DNA of 33,027 nt from Temnopleurus reevesii (GCA_036244855.1 BQKZ01002179.1:18239-51265); one strand, 5' to 3'; counted from the stretch's first letter, positions 19,760 through 30,374 are shown. Notes: generated by a model from the letters alone, not told the origin. Numbers and translations: made by a program.

Positions 19760-22700
19760 CCTTCACATTGGAAAGTGTGACTGGATCTGACTCCACGCCT
19801 GAATCAACAAAGACACGCCCAAAGAGGACTGTCACCACCAGGAGGAAAACCAGATGGGATCTGAGCGAAAGCAGTGATGATGGATTAGTCACAGAGGACG
19901 GGGATGCGAAATCAGATCCAGAATGGAACCCCGCTGCTGCAAGGAAGAAAACCAAAAGGGACTTTGGAGATGCTGGATCAACTTCCGAAGACCCTGATGA
20001 AAAATCGGACCCGGAATGGAATGGGGATGTCAGAAGAAAGCTACGTTTGAAAAGGAGGGTTATTAAGAGGAAAAAGCTCTCTAGGACTGCCAAAAGTATG
20101 TCTGCCAACAATGGAAGGAACAAGCAGGATCTCGAGAACTCATCAGATGAAGATCATTTGCCTGTGAGACCCCCCAGAGAGCAGACAGGAGGTCACATGC
20201 AACCAAAGAAAAACACTGTGAGGATGGAGTCTTCCAGCACAGATGAAGAGCCTTTGGATACCGCTTGTGATGAAGATATTCACAAACTAGGAAGATTACA
20301 GTCCTGTCGGAAGAAACCTGTTGTGTCGGAGAGTGGAAGCGACTCCGATGAGACCTGCATTGATGATGATGAAACTATGATTGATCGCAACTCTGATCAA
20401 GAATGTGTCCCAACAGTCACTAGTCCTGAAGTCAGGAGAGCCATTGCGATTGAAACGTCTACTGGAAGTGCCTCAAAGGCTCACTGTCCAGGGGATACAG
20501 AATCTGGTTCACAGACTTCGCAAAATACTACGGAAGTTGGTGGAGAAACTCTTACTACACAAAATAGGCCTTTGCTTCACCTCTTGACAGACTCTGAAGA
20601 TGGTCAAGAAAAAGAACCAAGAAGTCCAATGAAAGTATTAAGTGGTTCAAAGAAAGAGTCAAGTAATCGGAAGAAGATTACTGGAGATACAAAAGAAAAA
20701 CTCCGCCAAGAACTCAATGTAATCTTGGGAAGGAAACCCCTAAGGGATGGTCAAGTTTTAAATAATTCTCACCCTAGCTCTTCTAAATCAGAAACAAAAG
20801 TGAAGAAGAAATTGAATCTCCCAGTGAGCAAAAGTTCTTCAAATTCAGCACAAATGAGGGATTCAAGGATCTCGGATGAAAGGGACAAAGGTCACTCTGC
20901 AGGGGTTGTCCAAGACCCTGTACCAGTTAAGAAGGCTCCTACACCTCGCCTTATACTGGTAGACAAAGTGGCAATAAATCAAAGTACTGTAGGGAGAAAT
21001 GATACTTCCAGAAAATATGAAAGTGGTCAAGCTGAAGGCAGTAATGATCCTCATCCAAAGAAGGCAAAGTTCAAAATAGAAATAAAGGCTGAATCACCTC
21101 CAGACGAAATCCACATTGGGAGATTCTATGGGGCCTCAAAGGCGAGCAAGACATCGCATAAACCATCTAGAGAAGTACAAAATGAAAGCTCTGCTTCCAC
21201 CCCGGCAAGATCGTCTGGAAGAGTAGAGTCCTGGGATGAGTTCTTGAAAAAGACACCTGATGGAAAGGGCCACAAAGAAAGAGATTCTGATTCAGAGATT
21301 CATGCAGAAGAGAGGCAAAGTGATGAAGAAGAAAGAGATGTCGCTCCTGAGAATGATCACTATGACTTCTACACACAGCCTTTCTCTCCAGCTCTTGATG
21401 AGTTGGAAGGAAATATAGACGAAGCTGTGCATTTCTTCACTCAACCCTTCTCTCCCAAACTTGGTGACGATTCTGAAAGTTCAACATGCAGTGCAGCTCA
21501 TAAGTCTGGCACCACCCAAACCACTGAGCCAAAAGATTCATTGCCATTATCAGATACTGAGGAGGAAGATCGTGTAGGAGCTTCTAGTTGTGATCGCAAG
21601 GACTACTTTCCAACAGACTCTCAAATCAGCTCCATTTCGTCTGAAGATGAAGTCCAACAGGATGCAAGCAATGATTCATATAATGATGAGGTTGCTTGGG
21701 GCAAGAGAAGAAGCAAGGAAAGTTCAGTTGAAGATGGACGTATTCCTACGGATGAGCAATATACCCCAACTGATTCCCATTTGAGTTCGGACCAAAGCAG
21801 TGGAGACACTGGAGAACGGTCTATTCAGGAAGAAGAGCCTTTGGAAGATGAGTCGCAAGGACAGTACTTTCCTACTGATTCTCAGTTGAGCATTGATCTG
21901 AACAGCGAAGACTCTGAAGAAGTGTCTAATGTGGATGCTAGGGTGACTAATTATCACCATTCAACTTTGACCAAGAAGGATCCATCTGTTGCTATATGTG
22001 ATGATCAGGATGGGAAAAAGAACTTGCTTCTTTGTCAAAGAAATGGTTGGTCACTTTCAGATCTTGATCCTCAACAGAGGTTCCTATGTTTGGTGGGGGC
22101 TGATTCAGAAAATATGTCTTTTTCTCAGGAAAATGTAGAAAATAATGATACAGCACCTCTGCATGAAGAGACTCCAGTTGCATCCTCTGCAGCACAGGAC
22201 AACTCTGCCTCCAAAGGGAGCAAAGAACACTCTGAGAAAAAGCAGATGAATGAATTGCCACCCTTGTCTATTGAGACACCGGGTACATCTCTGACACCAC
22301 TTGAAAAATCTGCTGCCACCAGGAATAATATTCAACCAAAGAAGAACATACAAAAACAGTCAAGGGCTGAGAAACTGCTGTCCTCTATGAAGGAAACTGA
22401 CAACCTGCAGAAGAATGCAAGGAAGCCCAAACCTAACACAGATAGTACTAGCAATCCAGCTAGTCCTAGCAACCCAGCTAGTCCTAGCAACAAGCATGGC
22501 TCAACTGAGGAAGCCAAAGCTGTCAAGGACAGTTCTGCCAATCAATCTGAATCATCTAGTGTAGGTTCCAAAGAATCTTCCGGAACACCTTCACTAGCCT
22601 TGATCAATTCCCTGCAGGATGGCATACAGCAGTCAGAATCTACATACTCCAATCGTGTGGATTCAGAAAATACAGCGATGACAAATCCTAGAAGCTCAGG

Positions 22701-23298
22701 TGTCGATCGCTCAAAGGGCTCCACCCTGTGCACTCCATCACCAACCTCATACCTTGAACAAGTTTCAAAATCTTCAACAACTAAGGACAAGTTAGCTTCC
22801 GCTGGGTCATCTGGTGATGTCTCAAGTGGACTGACAGCAACCGTCAATGATAGATCTGTTCAACTGAGCACCTCAACAACGAGTGCTACTGCATCTTCTT
22901 CGTCTGGGACTGTCATTCTTGCCACTTTCTCAGGTTCATCAAAGACATCTTCAACAACCAAAGACCAGATGGCCTCCGCTGGGGCATCTGATAATGTCTC
23001 AAGTGGACTGAAAGCAACCGCACATGATAGATCTGTTTGTCTTAGCACCCTCCCAGCCAGTGCTGCTGCATCTTCTCCGTCTGGGACTGTCAGTTTTGCC
23101 TTATCCTCAGGTTCCTCAAGGAAATCTACTACCGCTGGAGGGAGTTCTGAAGATGCTGGAGCCTCTGGTCCAAGGGGGCTCTCCCGATCATCCTCGGAGA
23201 CACCAGACCATACCATTCCACTCAAGAAGAGACGACTGTCTGGGCCACCAGGTGCTTCAGCTCTGGACCAAAGGAAAGAGCCCTCTGCAGTAGCTCAG
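19760..23298 (+). CDS. SETX: Senataxin-like protein, coding exon 3 (3.5-kb disordered exon)
   Basis: The acceptor TTCTTTATTCAAG ends at 19759 and the donor CTCAG|GTTAGT is at 23299; it enters in phase 1 and ends in phase 0, giving 1179 complete codons. The open frame extends upstream into the intron, but that N-terminal part is not coding. The product is acidic, Ser/Thr-rich and disordered. It has two KSDPEWN repeats, a basic cluster (RRKLRLKRRVIKRKK, about 20032-20076), two TQPFSP motifs, three PTDS(Q/H) motifs, an SNPASP repeat, a duplicated 59-residue Ser-rich unit and a C-terminal NLS-like PLKKRRLSG. One giant exon for the disordered middle matches the organisation known for vertebrate SETX. 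Confidence 0.9.
21364..21456 (+). other. Paired DFYTQPFSP / HFFTQPFSP motifs
   Basis: Two near-identical nonapeptides, about 22 residues apart, lie in an otherwise diverged acidic region: DFYTQPFSP then HFFTQPFSP. Aromatic residues followed by TQPFSP in disordered sequence suggest short linear binding motifs or phosphorylation sites (TQ and SP). Function is inferred only. Confidence 0.55.
21601..21915 (+). other. Triple YFPTDSQ-type motif array
   Basis: Three copies: DYFPTDSQISS near 21601, QYTPTDSHLSS near 21757 and QYFPTDSQLSI near 21862, each followed by a Ser/Asp/Glu cluster. The spacing is about 30-50 residues. They look like repeated short linear motifs with possible SQ/TP phosphosites. 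The partner is unknown. Confidence 0.55.
22771..23124 (+). repeat. 177-bp (59-residue) in-frame tandem duplication
   Basis: TCTTCAACAAC at 22771 recurs at 22948. The units encode TTKDKLASAGSSGDVSSGL and TTKDQMASAGASDNVSSGL and then diverge through Ser/Thr/Ala-rich sequence. The frame is preserved. Confidence 0.85.
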
Positions 23299-24701
23299 GT
23301 TAGTTCGTTTACATATTCATCTCATGGTCACCACACTCTGCATAGCCAGAGGTTGTATCACTCAAAGGTCTTGTGCAGAAATTTAATGTCCTGATGATAT
23401 GGCCTTTTTCAGCTATGCTACACATTATATTACTGAGGGGGTGTTGCTACAAAGTTGCAATTTATTTGAAAACGACTGTAAATGGGTTCCAAACTGATCC
23501 ACCGGTTTTCATTCTTGCACACAAAGTGCAAAGAAAATGATGAATTTTGAACAATATAAAAAGTGATGAAAACAATGCCAAAATCACTAGACAAATGTGC
23601 AAATGTGGTGACATTGGTGATGAGATAATGACTCGTTCACCAATTATCCTTTATCCATGGATAAGAATTAATAAGAAATTGAACAAAATGAACATTTTGA
23701 TATTTCCATATTTTTGTATAAACCTGAATAATATAATCATTTCTAAAAAAAAAAAAAAAAAAAACATTCAAAAGTGCGCCACACAAGCATCCAAGTGAAC
23801 AAAACATAAAAACAACATGTGGGGACAGCTTGAAAACTTGACCTGATTGAGCAAAACCAATGTGATTTTTGGATTCAGCGCCTCAGATTCACCATAAATC
23901 AGCTGGAAAATCAGACAACAAATTTGCTGTTGACCAGTGTTATGTTTGTAGCATATTTTTCTTTCTAACCAGTGAAGAAAATCACTTTATGCTCATTACT
24001 CTTTAACTTGAAAATTCCACTGGGATCTTATTTTCACGAATTTCACGACCATGTATTTGCAAAAATTTTCATTCATTTGAATGCTCATAGACTTATTACA
24101 GTATGTAAAATAATCTTTTGAAACACAAAAAAATAACAACTCCCTAATGTCTGAAAAGGTCTGAAATTCAGTAAAATTGCTTTAAAAAATGTATGCTAAG
24201 ATACGTGTATTTGCTTTTACAGTATTAAACTCATCTACTTCTTTGCTACATTGAAAGCTTTCAAGGATTCACACAGATTTCTTTTGTTCTCACAACTTGC
24301 CCTGGTATCATTACAATTTTCTGTCAATAGTTTACACTTGGGGGAATACCTGTTCAATACAATGCCTGAAACACTATTTGAAAATCATACCAACACTGCA
24401 ATTGGACCAGAGGGAATTTTGCTCGAGCAGGAATTGTTAAATAAAGCTAGAAATAATCTAACATGCAGTTCTCCCAACATTAAAAAAAGTACAGTGCTAG
24501 TCAGGATTCTGTGCTAGCTGTTATCACTATATGAACTCAGAACTAGAGATTTTGACCAGTGATCCAACGGTGATTCCATTGGCCTGAGTTTTATAGTGAT
24601 AACAGGTAAGTGGGGGAATTATTATTTGCGCTGTACTTCATCCTACTTTTACCACTTTTAGGAATCATAAAATATTATTTCATGGTCTTTATTTGAATAT
24701 C

Positions 24702-25224
24702 AGGTGGTGGCTATTTTTGATAAAGTAGGTCAGACTTGGAAATCCCCAGCCCTCTGTGTATTTCTTGTTTGATTGCTATTGAGTGGTGGCTATTTTTGAT
24801 AAAGTAGGTCAGATTTGGAAATCCCCAGCCCTCTGTGTATTTCTTGTTTGATTGCTATTGAGCGGTGGCTATTTTTGATAAAGTAGGTCAGATTTGGAAA
24901 TCCCCAGCCCTCTGTGTATTTCTTGTTTGATTGCTATTGAGCGGTGGCTATTTTTGATAAAGTAGGTCAGATTTGGAAATCCCCAGCCCTCTTTGTATTT
25001 CTTGTTTGTTTGATATCAAGGGCTAGCTATTTTTGATAAAGCAACTCAGATTTGGGAATACCCAGCCCTCTGTGTATTTATTGTTTGTTTGATATCAAGG
25101 GTTAGCTACTTTTGATAAAGCAACTCAGATTTGGGAATACCCAGCCCTCTGTGTATTTATTGTTTGTTTGATATCAAAGGTTGGCTATTTTTGATAAAGT
25201 AACTCAGATTTGGGAATACCCAGT
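24702..25224 (+). repeat. 79-bp satellite, about 6.6 copies
   Basis: Units start at 24709, 24788, 24867, 24946, 25025, 25104 and 25183, all exactly 79 bases apart. The shared core is GCTATTTTTGATAAAG, followed by CCCAGCCCTCTGTGTATTT. Copies 1-4 form one sequence subtype (GATTGCTATTGAG spacer) and copies 5-7 another (TTTGATATCAAGG), so the array grew in at least two steps. Confidence 0.93.
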
Positions 25225-25860
25225 CTGCATATACTGTACATATATATCCAGGGAACCTACACATGGAGATTACACACATGTTTTCTTCTCTTCCTTTCCT
25301 TTTATGAGTTTTATAATGCTCATCAGAATACATATTTTTATCAGAGCCAGATGGGAAATCCACAGATCGATATTGAACAACCATGACCAGTTAATTTATA
25401 TTGATGTTGATTCAAATAATAAAAATTTATGATAGTGCTATTTATATAGCGCCAAATCCACAAGGTGATTGATGTGCTCAAGGTGCACATCAATGAAATC
25501 AACAATTTTCTATTTATTTTTTCTCTTGATCTTTTCCATATTTGGATTATGAAACCCAAGACTTGTGGATAGGTAATAAAAGAAGATCCTACCCCAAAAT
25601 AATATTTCTTCAACATGAGGATAAATAGATCAAAAAGAAAAAAAGGAAAAAAGAATGAGAAATAGGAAAGTTATGAACATTTAAATATTCAGACAAATCG
25701 GCAAGTAATGATGTCAAAGGTGCACAATTGACAATTTATTATATCCACATAAATGTTATAAAATGTTACTCTTTTCACAAAAAAAATATAATTTACTGAA
25801 AGTATTGACTATACGATATCTTCATGAAAGATATTCATTTGTTATTTCTTTTGAGGATTA

Positions 25861-26103
25861 GCAAAGAGTTTGAAAAGAAGACATTGTGTCATGTATTCAT
25901 ATATTCATTTCTTATTTCTTTTGAAGGCCATGAAAGAGCTTACAAAAGAAGACATCAGGTCAAAAATCGACAAAGAGTTTAAAAAAGAAGACATTTTGTT
26001 ATGTATTCATATATTCATTTATATCTTTTGAAAGTCGGGAAAGATCTTTGAAAAGAAGACATTTTGTCATGTATTCATTTGTTGTTTGTTATTACTTTTT
26101 AAG
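25861..26103 (+). repeat. Decayed tandem partial copies of exon 4
   Basis: Three blocks near 25861, 25927 and 26035 repeat the exon 4 motif AAAGAGNTTNNAAAAGAAGACAT and the TGTCATGTATTCAT tail. The block at 25927-25998 is best: it follows an acceptor-like TTATTTCTTTTGAAG and stays open in the exon 4 frame (AMKELTKEDIRSKIDKEFKK), but it lacks a convincing donor and reaches a stop. They look like dead exon fragments. Confidence 0.7.
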
Positions 26104-26224
26104 ATTAACAAAGAGCTTACCAAAGAAGACATCAGGTCAAAGGTCAACAAAGAGCTTAGAAAAGAAGACATCCTGTCATGTATACTCTCGTGGAACACAA
26201 ACTGGTATCACGAGCACAGGGAAG
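26104..26224 (+). CDS. SETX: Senataxin-like protein, coding exon 4
   Basis: The acceptor TTATTACTTTTTAAG ends at 26103; the donor GGGAAG|GTATGT is at 26225. It is 121 bases long, phase 0 in and phase 1 out. It encodes INKELTKEDIRSKVNKELRK followed by EDILSCILSWNTNWYHEHRE. The ILSWNTNW segment resembles the conserved Trp-Asn element ahead of the helicase core in Sen1/senataxin proteins (family recalled, not searched). The exon itself has a repeated NKEL(T/R)KEDI unit, matching the tandem fragments in the upstream intron. Confidence 0.82.
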
Positions 26225-26312
26225 GTATGTATCACTGGGACATCACTAGGGATCCAAACCGCTCCAAAAATACCAATTTAATTTTCAATTTCAGTTTCAG
26301 TGATTTACTTTA

Positions 26313-26443
26313 GGTCCTGGTCACATAGAGGCTTGGAAGCAACACGATTCAACACGACTCTTTGTTAATTCGTAGTTAACTGCCTCAGAACAAAGAGTTG
26401 TGTTGAATCGTGTTGCTTCTGGGGCCCTATGTGACCGGGGCTT
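26313..26443. mobile_element. Palindromic MITE, copy B
   Basis: Same family as 2764-2895: GGTCCTGGTCACATAG at the left and CTATGTGACCGGGGCTT at the right. The arms include GAAGCAACACGATTCAACAC and its inverse near 26400-26420. TA flanks both sides. It begins about 88 bases downstream of the exon 4 donor. Confidence 0.72.
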
Positions 26444-26661
26444 TAATTCGTTCTGTTTCCTTCAGGTTTTTTTTTAACAAACAAAATAAACTGTATATAT
26501 AAATATATATCTGAATAATTTGCCCCAAGTAACTTAATTAAAAAAAAAAGTTAAACTGAAGATAAGGTTTACAGGTGATTAGATATATACGAAAACAGAA
26601 TATGACATATCAAATTGCAAGCTTGTATGGTACATGTCCTAAGTTACAAAAAAGTACAAAG

Positions 26662-26797
26662 AAGGGAATAATTTTACTTTCCACATTTGATAAGCAGTTT
26701 TTGACAATGAGGAAACTTCAAATTCTTTACTCTACAGTTCTTCGTGAAAAAGTTGCTACACAAAATATATTTTGTATACCAGGAAAATTATTTCCTG
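26662..26797. mobile_element. 136-bp MITE, relative of 14943-15113
   Basis: Ends AAGGGAATAATTTTAC and AAAATTATTTCCTG, flanked by CAAAG direct repeats (26657-26661 and 26798-26802). Internal sequence GAGGAAACTTCAAATTCTTT is shared with the copy in intron 1. It lacks the roughly 35-base block present in the longer copy. Confidence 0.78.
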
Positions 26798-27008
26798 CAA
26801 AGCAATGTAATCATATTGTATATAGGGAGCATGAATAATGTAATTATACCTGTATACTATTCACATGAAGATAATGATAATAGATCAAAGCAAAAGAAGC
26901 AAGATGAAGCAAGAGAAATGAAGATTATGAGAATGATGAAAATGAGGTCTAGAAACGGAGATATGAATAAGAGAGAGGAAAATGCCAGGAAAAAAATGAA
27001 TAGGCAAG

Positions 27009-27270
27009 AGGCGTTGAAGTGTAGTGGTCGTGACTCTCGCCTTTCAACCAGAGGGTCGTAGGTTCTAATCCCACCCACGGCGTCAATTTCCTTCAGCAAG
27101 AAATTCATCCACACTGTGCTGCACTCAACCCAGGTGAGGTGAATGGGTACCTGGCAGGAATCTTTATTCCTTGAAATGCCAAGTGCGCTGGTGGCTACCG
27201 GGCTAAAGCCAGGGTAATAAATGCATAGCGCCTTGAGCACTCAGCAATGAGAGTTGATACGTGTGCTATA
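27009..27270 (+). mobile_element. tRNA-derived SINE, copy 2
   Basis: A-box-like GTAGTGGTCGTGACTC and B-box-like GGTTCTAATCCC are both present at tRNA-like spacing, followed by the common SINE body (CTGCACTCAACCCAGGTGAG, CCGGGCTAAAGCCAGGGTAA). It ends TGCTATATAAATTGCA and abuts the minisatellite palindrome starting about 27283. Confidence 0.87.
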
Positions 27271-27282
27271 TAAATTGCACGG

Positions 27283-27808
27283 TAAATTGCAATCTCGTCC
27301 AATGACCGTTTTGTCTAAACGTGCTTCGTCCAACATTACTTCGTCTATAAACATTTCGTCCAATAAACATTTCGTCCAATTGCCGCTTTGTCCAATAACC
27401 AATTTGTCCAATATCCCGTTCGTCCAATAGCCATTTGGTCCAATAACCATATGGTCCATCTTCGTTTTGTCCAATTGCCTATTCGTCCAATCATCATGTG
27501 GTCTAGTCCTACTTCGTCCAATTACCCCTTTGTTTAGTGTCACTTTGTCCAATCATCAGATTGTCCAGATTGGACGAAGTGATGTTAGCCCAAATGGCTA
27601 TTGGACGAATTGAATATTGGACCAAACGTTAATGGACAAAATGGCTATTGGACGAACGGGATATTGGACTAACTGGTTATTGGACGAAGCGGCTATTGGA
27701 CGAAATGAATATTGGACAAAACGGTAATTGGACGACCTAATGTTAGACGAAGTGCGTTTGGACGAAATGGTCATTGGACGAGATGGCATTGGACGAGATG
27801 GGGATAAA
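27283..27808. mobile_element. Compact minisatellite fold-back element (about 525 bp)
   Basis: A GTCCAAT array (27283-27568) joins directly to an inverted ATTGGAC array (27569-27808), centred on GTCCAGATTGGAC. Left edge CAATCTCGTCCAATGACC, right edge CATTGGACGAGATGGCATTGG then GGGGATAAACC. It is the interior-less version of the element at 4560-6436. Transcribed within intron 4, it could form a long hairpin. Confidence 0.82.
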
Positions 27809-28029
27809 CCAATTGCACATATTATTATTATTATTAAAAGAGGGTTTAGATAGGTTGACCTGGGTAAAATTGTTTGGTAGTTAGTCATCAAACAGCTGAA
27901 CCAAATAGCTTCTCAAGATTTATGTTTTCTCTCAAGAAAAAAATTGGTTTATCTCTTTGGTGATTCACATTTTAATGTCCATATAAGTATTTGGGAAATT
28001 GGAATCTCTGTATCAGGATATAAATCCTA

Positions 28030-28595
28030 ATGGTAATGATACATGCAATTATGGAACTCTCTTTCCCAATCTTTACAACAATCTGTTAGCCTTAATGTGT
28101 TTAAAACTAAACTGAAGCTGGTTCTACTACAGAAATATGTAGATCATTAAACCTCGCCTGCGGGTTGTGTGTAGTCATTATGAAAATAAGCATTTCTCAA
28201 TGATTATAAAAGCAAAAATTGAGCTCAATCCTCTTCCAATTCCCCCTGCTCCCTTCATGATTCTTATGTTCTGTCCCTATTCAAATAGTTATACTCTTTA
28301 TTTTTATCTGTTCTGTTGTAAATTTTGTACATAGTTATGGTTATACTTCTACATTGTTTCCTGTTTATATGATTATTTTGTTCATGGTGGCCAGCAGTCC
28401 ACAAGCTTAGCTTTTAGTTGGTCACCACATTTCCTTTCTACTCATCAATTATAAACTATGCTTATAATGTTCTCTGTTATTTACAATGTTTTGATGATGA
28501 TTGTCAATCATTCATTATGTTTATTGTTGTTGTTGTTGTTGTTGTTGTTAACCATGGAATTGAAATGAAATAAAGATTCATTCATTCATTCAATT
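28030..28595 (+). mobile_element. 3' end of a non-LTR retrotransposon (LINE)
   Basis: A short terminal reading frame (28052-28150) encodes WNSLSQSLQQSVSLNVFKTK then LKLVLLQKYVDH and stops. The WNSLP...L..FK..LK pattern is typical of the C-terminus of LINE reverse-transcriptase ORFs. An untranslated tail follows, with (GTT)n near 28523-28549, AATAAAG and a (TTCA)n end. Strongly 5'-truncated, so inactive. Confidence 0.65.
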
Positions 28596-28906
28596 ATGGG
28601 CTATTTTAATCTATAAATCTTCAGACCACAATTCTTGTATGATCACTTTCAAATGTAGTATGGAGGTGTAATATGGGTACTAGACAGATCCCATCGATTT
28701 TGGTGCGGGGGTGGAGTCACCGTTGCCATGGTTACCATGATATAAAGAAAAAGTTAAGAATTCCTTGGGGACCAGATGATCCGGGGGATACATGTGCTCT
28801 GCTCCATGACTCGCCGAGCGCGCAATTTCGAGATAATTTGTGAAGAATTTTTTTTTGTCATATTAACTCAAGGCATCTCTTTTTCCTTTTCAATCTTTCC
28901 ATTTAG

Positions 28907-29037
28907 TGCCATCGACAGAGATTCTAAAATCGTTCATGGTCCTTAAAGAACTGCCTAAATGCTGTGATTTTTACCCCGATGTCAGGAACTACCAGGAGGC
29001 TTTTATTTGCTTTCTCATGATAGAAATGTGGACAAAG
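28907..29037 (+). CDS. SETX: Senataxin-like protein, coding exon 5
   Basis: The acceptor CAATCTTTCCATTTAG ends at 28906; the donor GACAAAG|GTAAC is at 29038. It is 131 bases, phase 1 in and phase 0 out. It encodes VPSTEILKSFMVLKELPKCC, DFYPDVR and NYQEAFICFLMIEMWTK. The last segment fits the Tyr-containing helix (SYxxYxxxFxPLLLxExW pattern) that precedes the helicase core in Sen1/senataxin. Its final 57 bases and donor are repeated three more times in the following intron. Confidence 0.85.
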
Positions 29038-29740
29038 GTAACAAATCATTATCCTGCCAAACACCAGGGTGTAAATTGAACACCAAGTTTCTATGTTTAC
29101 GCTTGTGTAGCACCAGGTGCTTGATTCTTTACACTTAAATTGAGCACCAAGTCTTATTGTTTATAGTGGACCACCAGATATCAGGGGCTACCAAGAGGCT
29201 TTTATTTGCTTTCTCATTATAGAAATGTGGACAAAGGTAACAAAACATTATCCTGCCAAACACCAGGGTGTAAATTTAACACCAAGTTTCTATGTTTACG
29301 CTTGTGTAGCACCAGGTGCTTGATTCTGTACACTTGAATTGAGCACCAATTCTTAATGTTTATAGTGTAACACCAGATATCAGGAGCTACCAGGAGGCTT
29401 TTATTTGCTTTCTCGTGATAGAAATGTGGACAAAGGTAACAAAACATTATCCTGCCAAAATTAGAGTGTAAATTTAACACCAAGTGTCTATGTTTACGCT
29501 TGTGTAGCACCAGGTGCTTGATTCTTTACACTTGAATTGAGCACCAAGTCTTGTTGTTTATAGTGTAACACCAGATATATCAGGAGCTACCAAGAGGCTT
29601 TTATTTGCTTTCTCATGATAGAAATATGGACAAAGGTAACAAATCATTATCCTACCAAACACCAGGGTGTAAATTTAACACCAAGTCTCAGTGTTTATAT
29701 CTTGTACCACCAGGTGCTTGATTCATAAAGCTGTTTATAG
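28979..29740 (+). repeat. 199-200-bp tandem repeat carrying the 3' end of exon 5, 4 copies
   Basis: The first copy is the real exon end. Exon-like segments follow at 29180-29236, 29379-29435 and 29579-29635, each ending in ACAAAG|GTAAC; donor spacing is 199, 199 and 200 bases. All three keep an open 19-codon frame (YQEAFICFL(I/V/M)IE(M/I)WTK). The intron part (CACCAGGTGCTTGATTC, AAATTTAACACCAAGT) is repeated as well. The copies lack the exon's 5' half. Confidence 0.93.
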
Positions 29741-30179
29741 AGATCCTCATGATTCTACATGTGACTGTTGATCCTTCCTCAGTTGCAATTCAGCAAAAAA
29801 AAACAAGGTGTTATTGTTGACGCCAAGTCTCCTTGTTAACATTCGTTTAGAACCAGGTGCTTGCTTCATAAAGCAACTGGATTGCAATTTGTGATAAGTG
29901 ACTAAGCCATACTTAACTGTTCCTTGAGTAAAGTTTTGGGAGCAGGATATCAAAAGATCAACCATACATCTTAAATCATAAAACCTCATTTTAGAACAGC
30001 TCAATGCACTGGGGTTTTCAAAATGATGTTTCGATTTGCCCCCATCCCACGGAGTGTGCGGAATCCTCATGTACCATGCATATCTGCAATTATTTTGAAA
30101 CTTTATTAGGGAGCCTGACGTTTGACTGAACAGCTCAAGGCACTGGGGTTTGCATCTCAGCACGCAAATAATTAATGAC

Positions 30180-30374
30180 ACAAAATATATTGATTACAAC
30201 ACCCTATTGTTACAGACAACATCTCGTAAAACAAAAGTCACTCTAGGGGATAGATCATTTGCATCTGCAGGGCCCAAACTCTGGAATAGACTACCTCTTG
30301 ATTTAAGAAATTCATCCTCACTAAACACATTTAAATCAAAGCTTAAAACATATCTTTTTGACATGCCATTATAA
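30180..30374 (+). pseudogene. LINE reverse-transcriptase ORF remnant (C-terminus)
   Basis: The frame encodes TTSRKTKVTLGDRSFASAGP then KLWNRLPLDLRNSSSLNTFK and SKLKTYLFDMPL, with a stop at 30372-30374. The GDRSF..AGPKLWNRLPL...SL..FKS.LKTYLF pattern is a hallmark of the C-terminal end of LINE ORF2 in CR1/L2/jockey-like elements. No catalytic reverse-transcriptase motifs remain. Sense orientation to the host gene. Confidence 0.75.

Larger units (their letters stand above)
23299..26103 (+). other. Intron 3 of the senataxin-like gene
   Basis: GT at 23299-23300 and AG at 26102-26103. It contains a poly-A run of about 20 near 23744, a stem-loop at 24518-24606 (CTGTTATCACTATA against TATAGTGATAACAG), the 79-bp satellite at 24702-25224 and decayed partial copies of exon 4 just upstream of that exon. 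No further exon is needed: exon 3 ends in phase 0 and exon 4 begins in phase 0. Confidence 0.72.
26225..28906 (+). other. Intron 4 of the senataxin-like gene
   Basis: GT at 26225-26226 and AG at 28905-28906, after a long pyrimidine tract. It contains a palindromic MITE, a small MITE with CAAAG duplication, a SINE, the compact minisatellite palindrome and a LINE 3' end. Sequence from 27809 to 28030 and from 28600 to 28890 shows no recognised feature. Confidence 0.72.

Noticed and set aside
24251..24517. 88-codon frame in intron 3
   Set aside because: No suitable acceptor/donor pair in a compatible phase was found, and exons 3 and 4 already join in phase 0.
24702..25224. CRISPR array
   Set aside because: The whole 79-bp unit is repeated with no unique spacers, and the context is a eukaryotic intron.
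29180..29635. Exon 5 copies as usable alternative exons
   Set aside because: They lack the 5' half of the exon, and an acceptor at ATATCAG would enter in phase 2, incompatible with exon 4 (phase 1).
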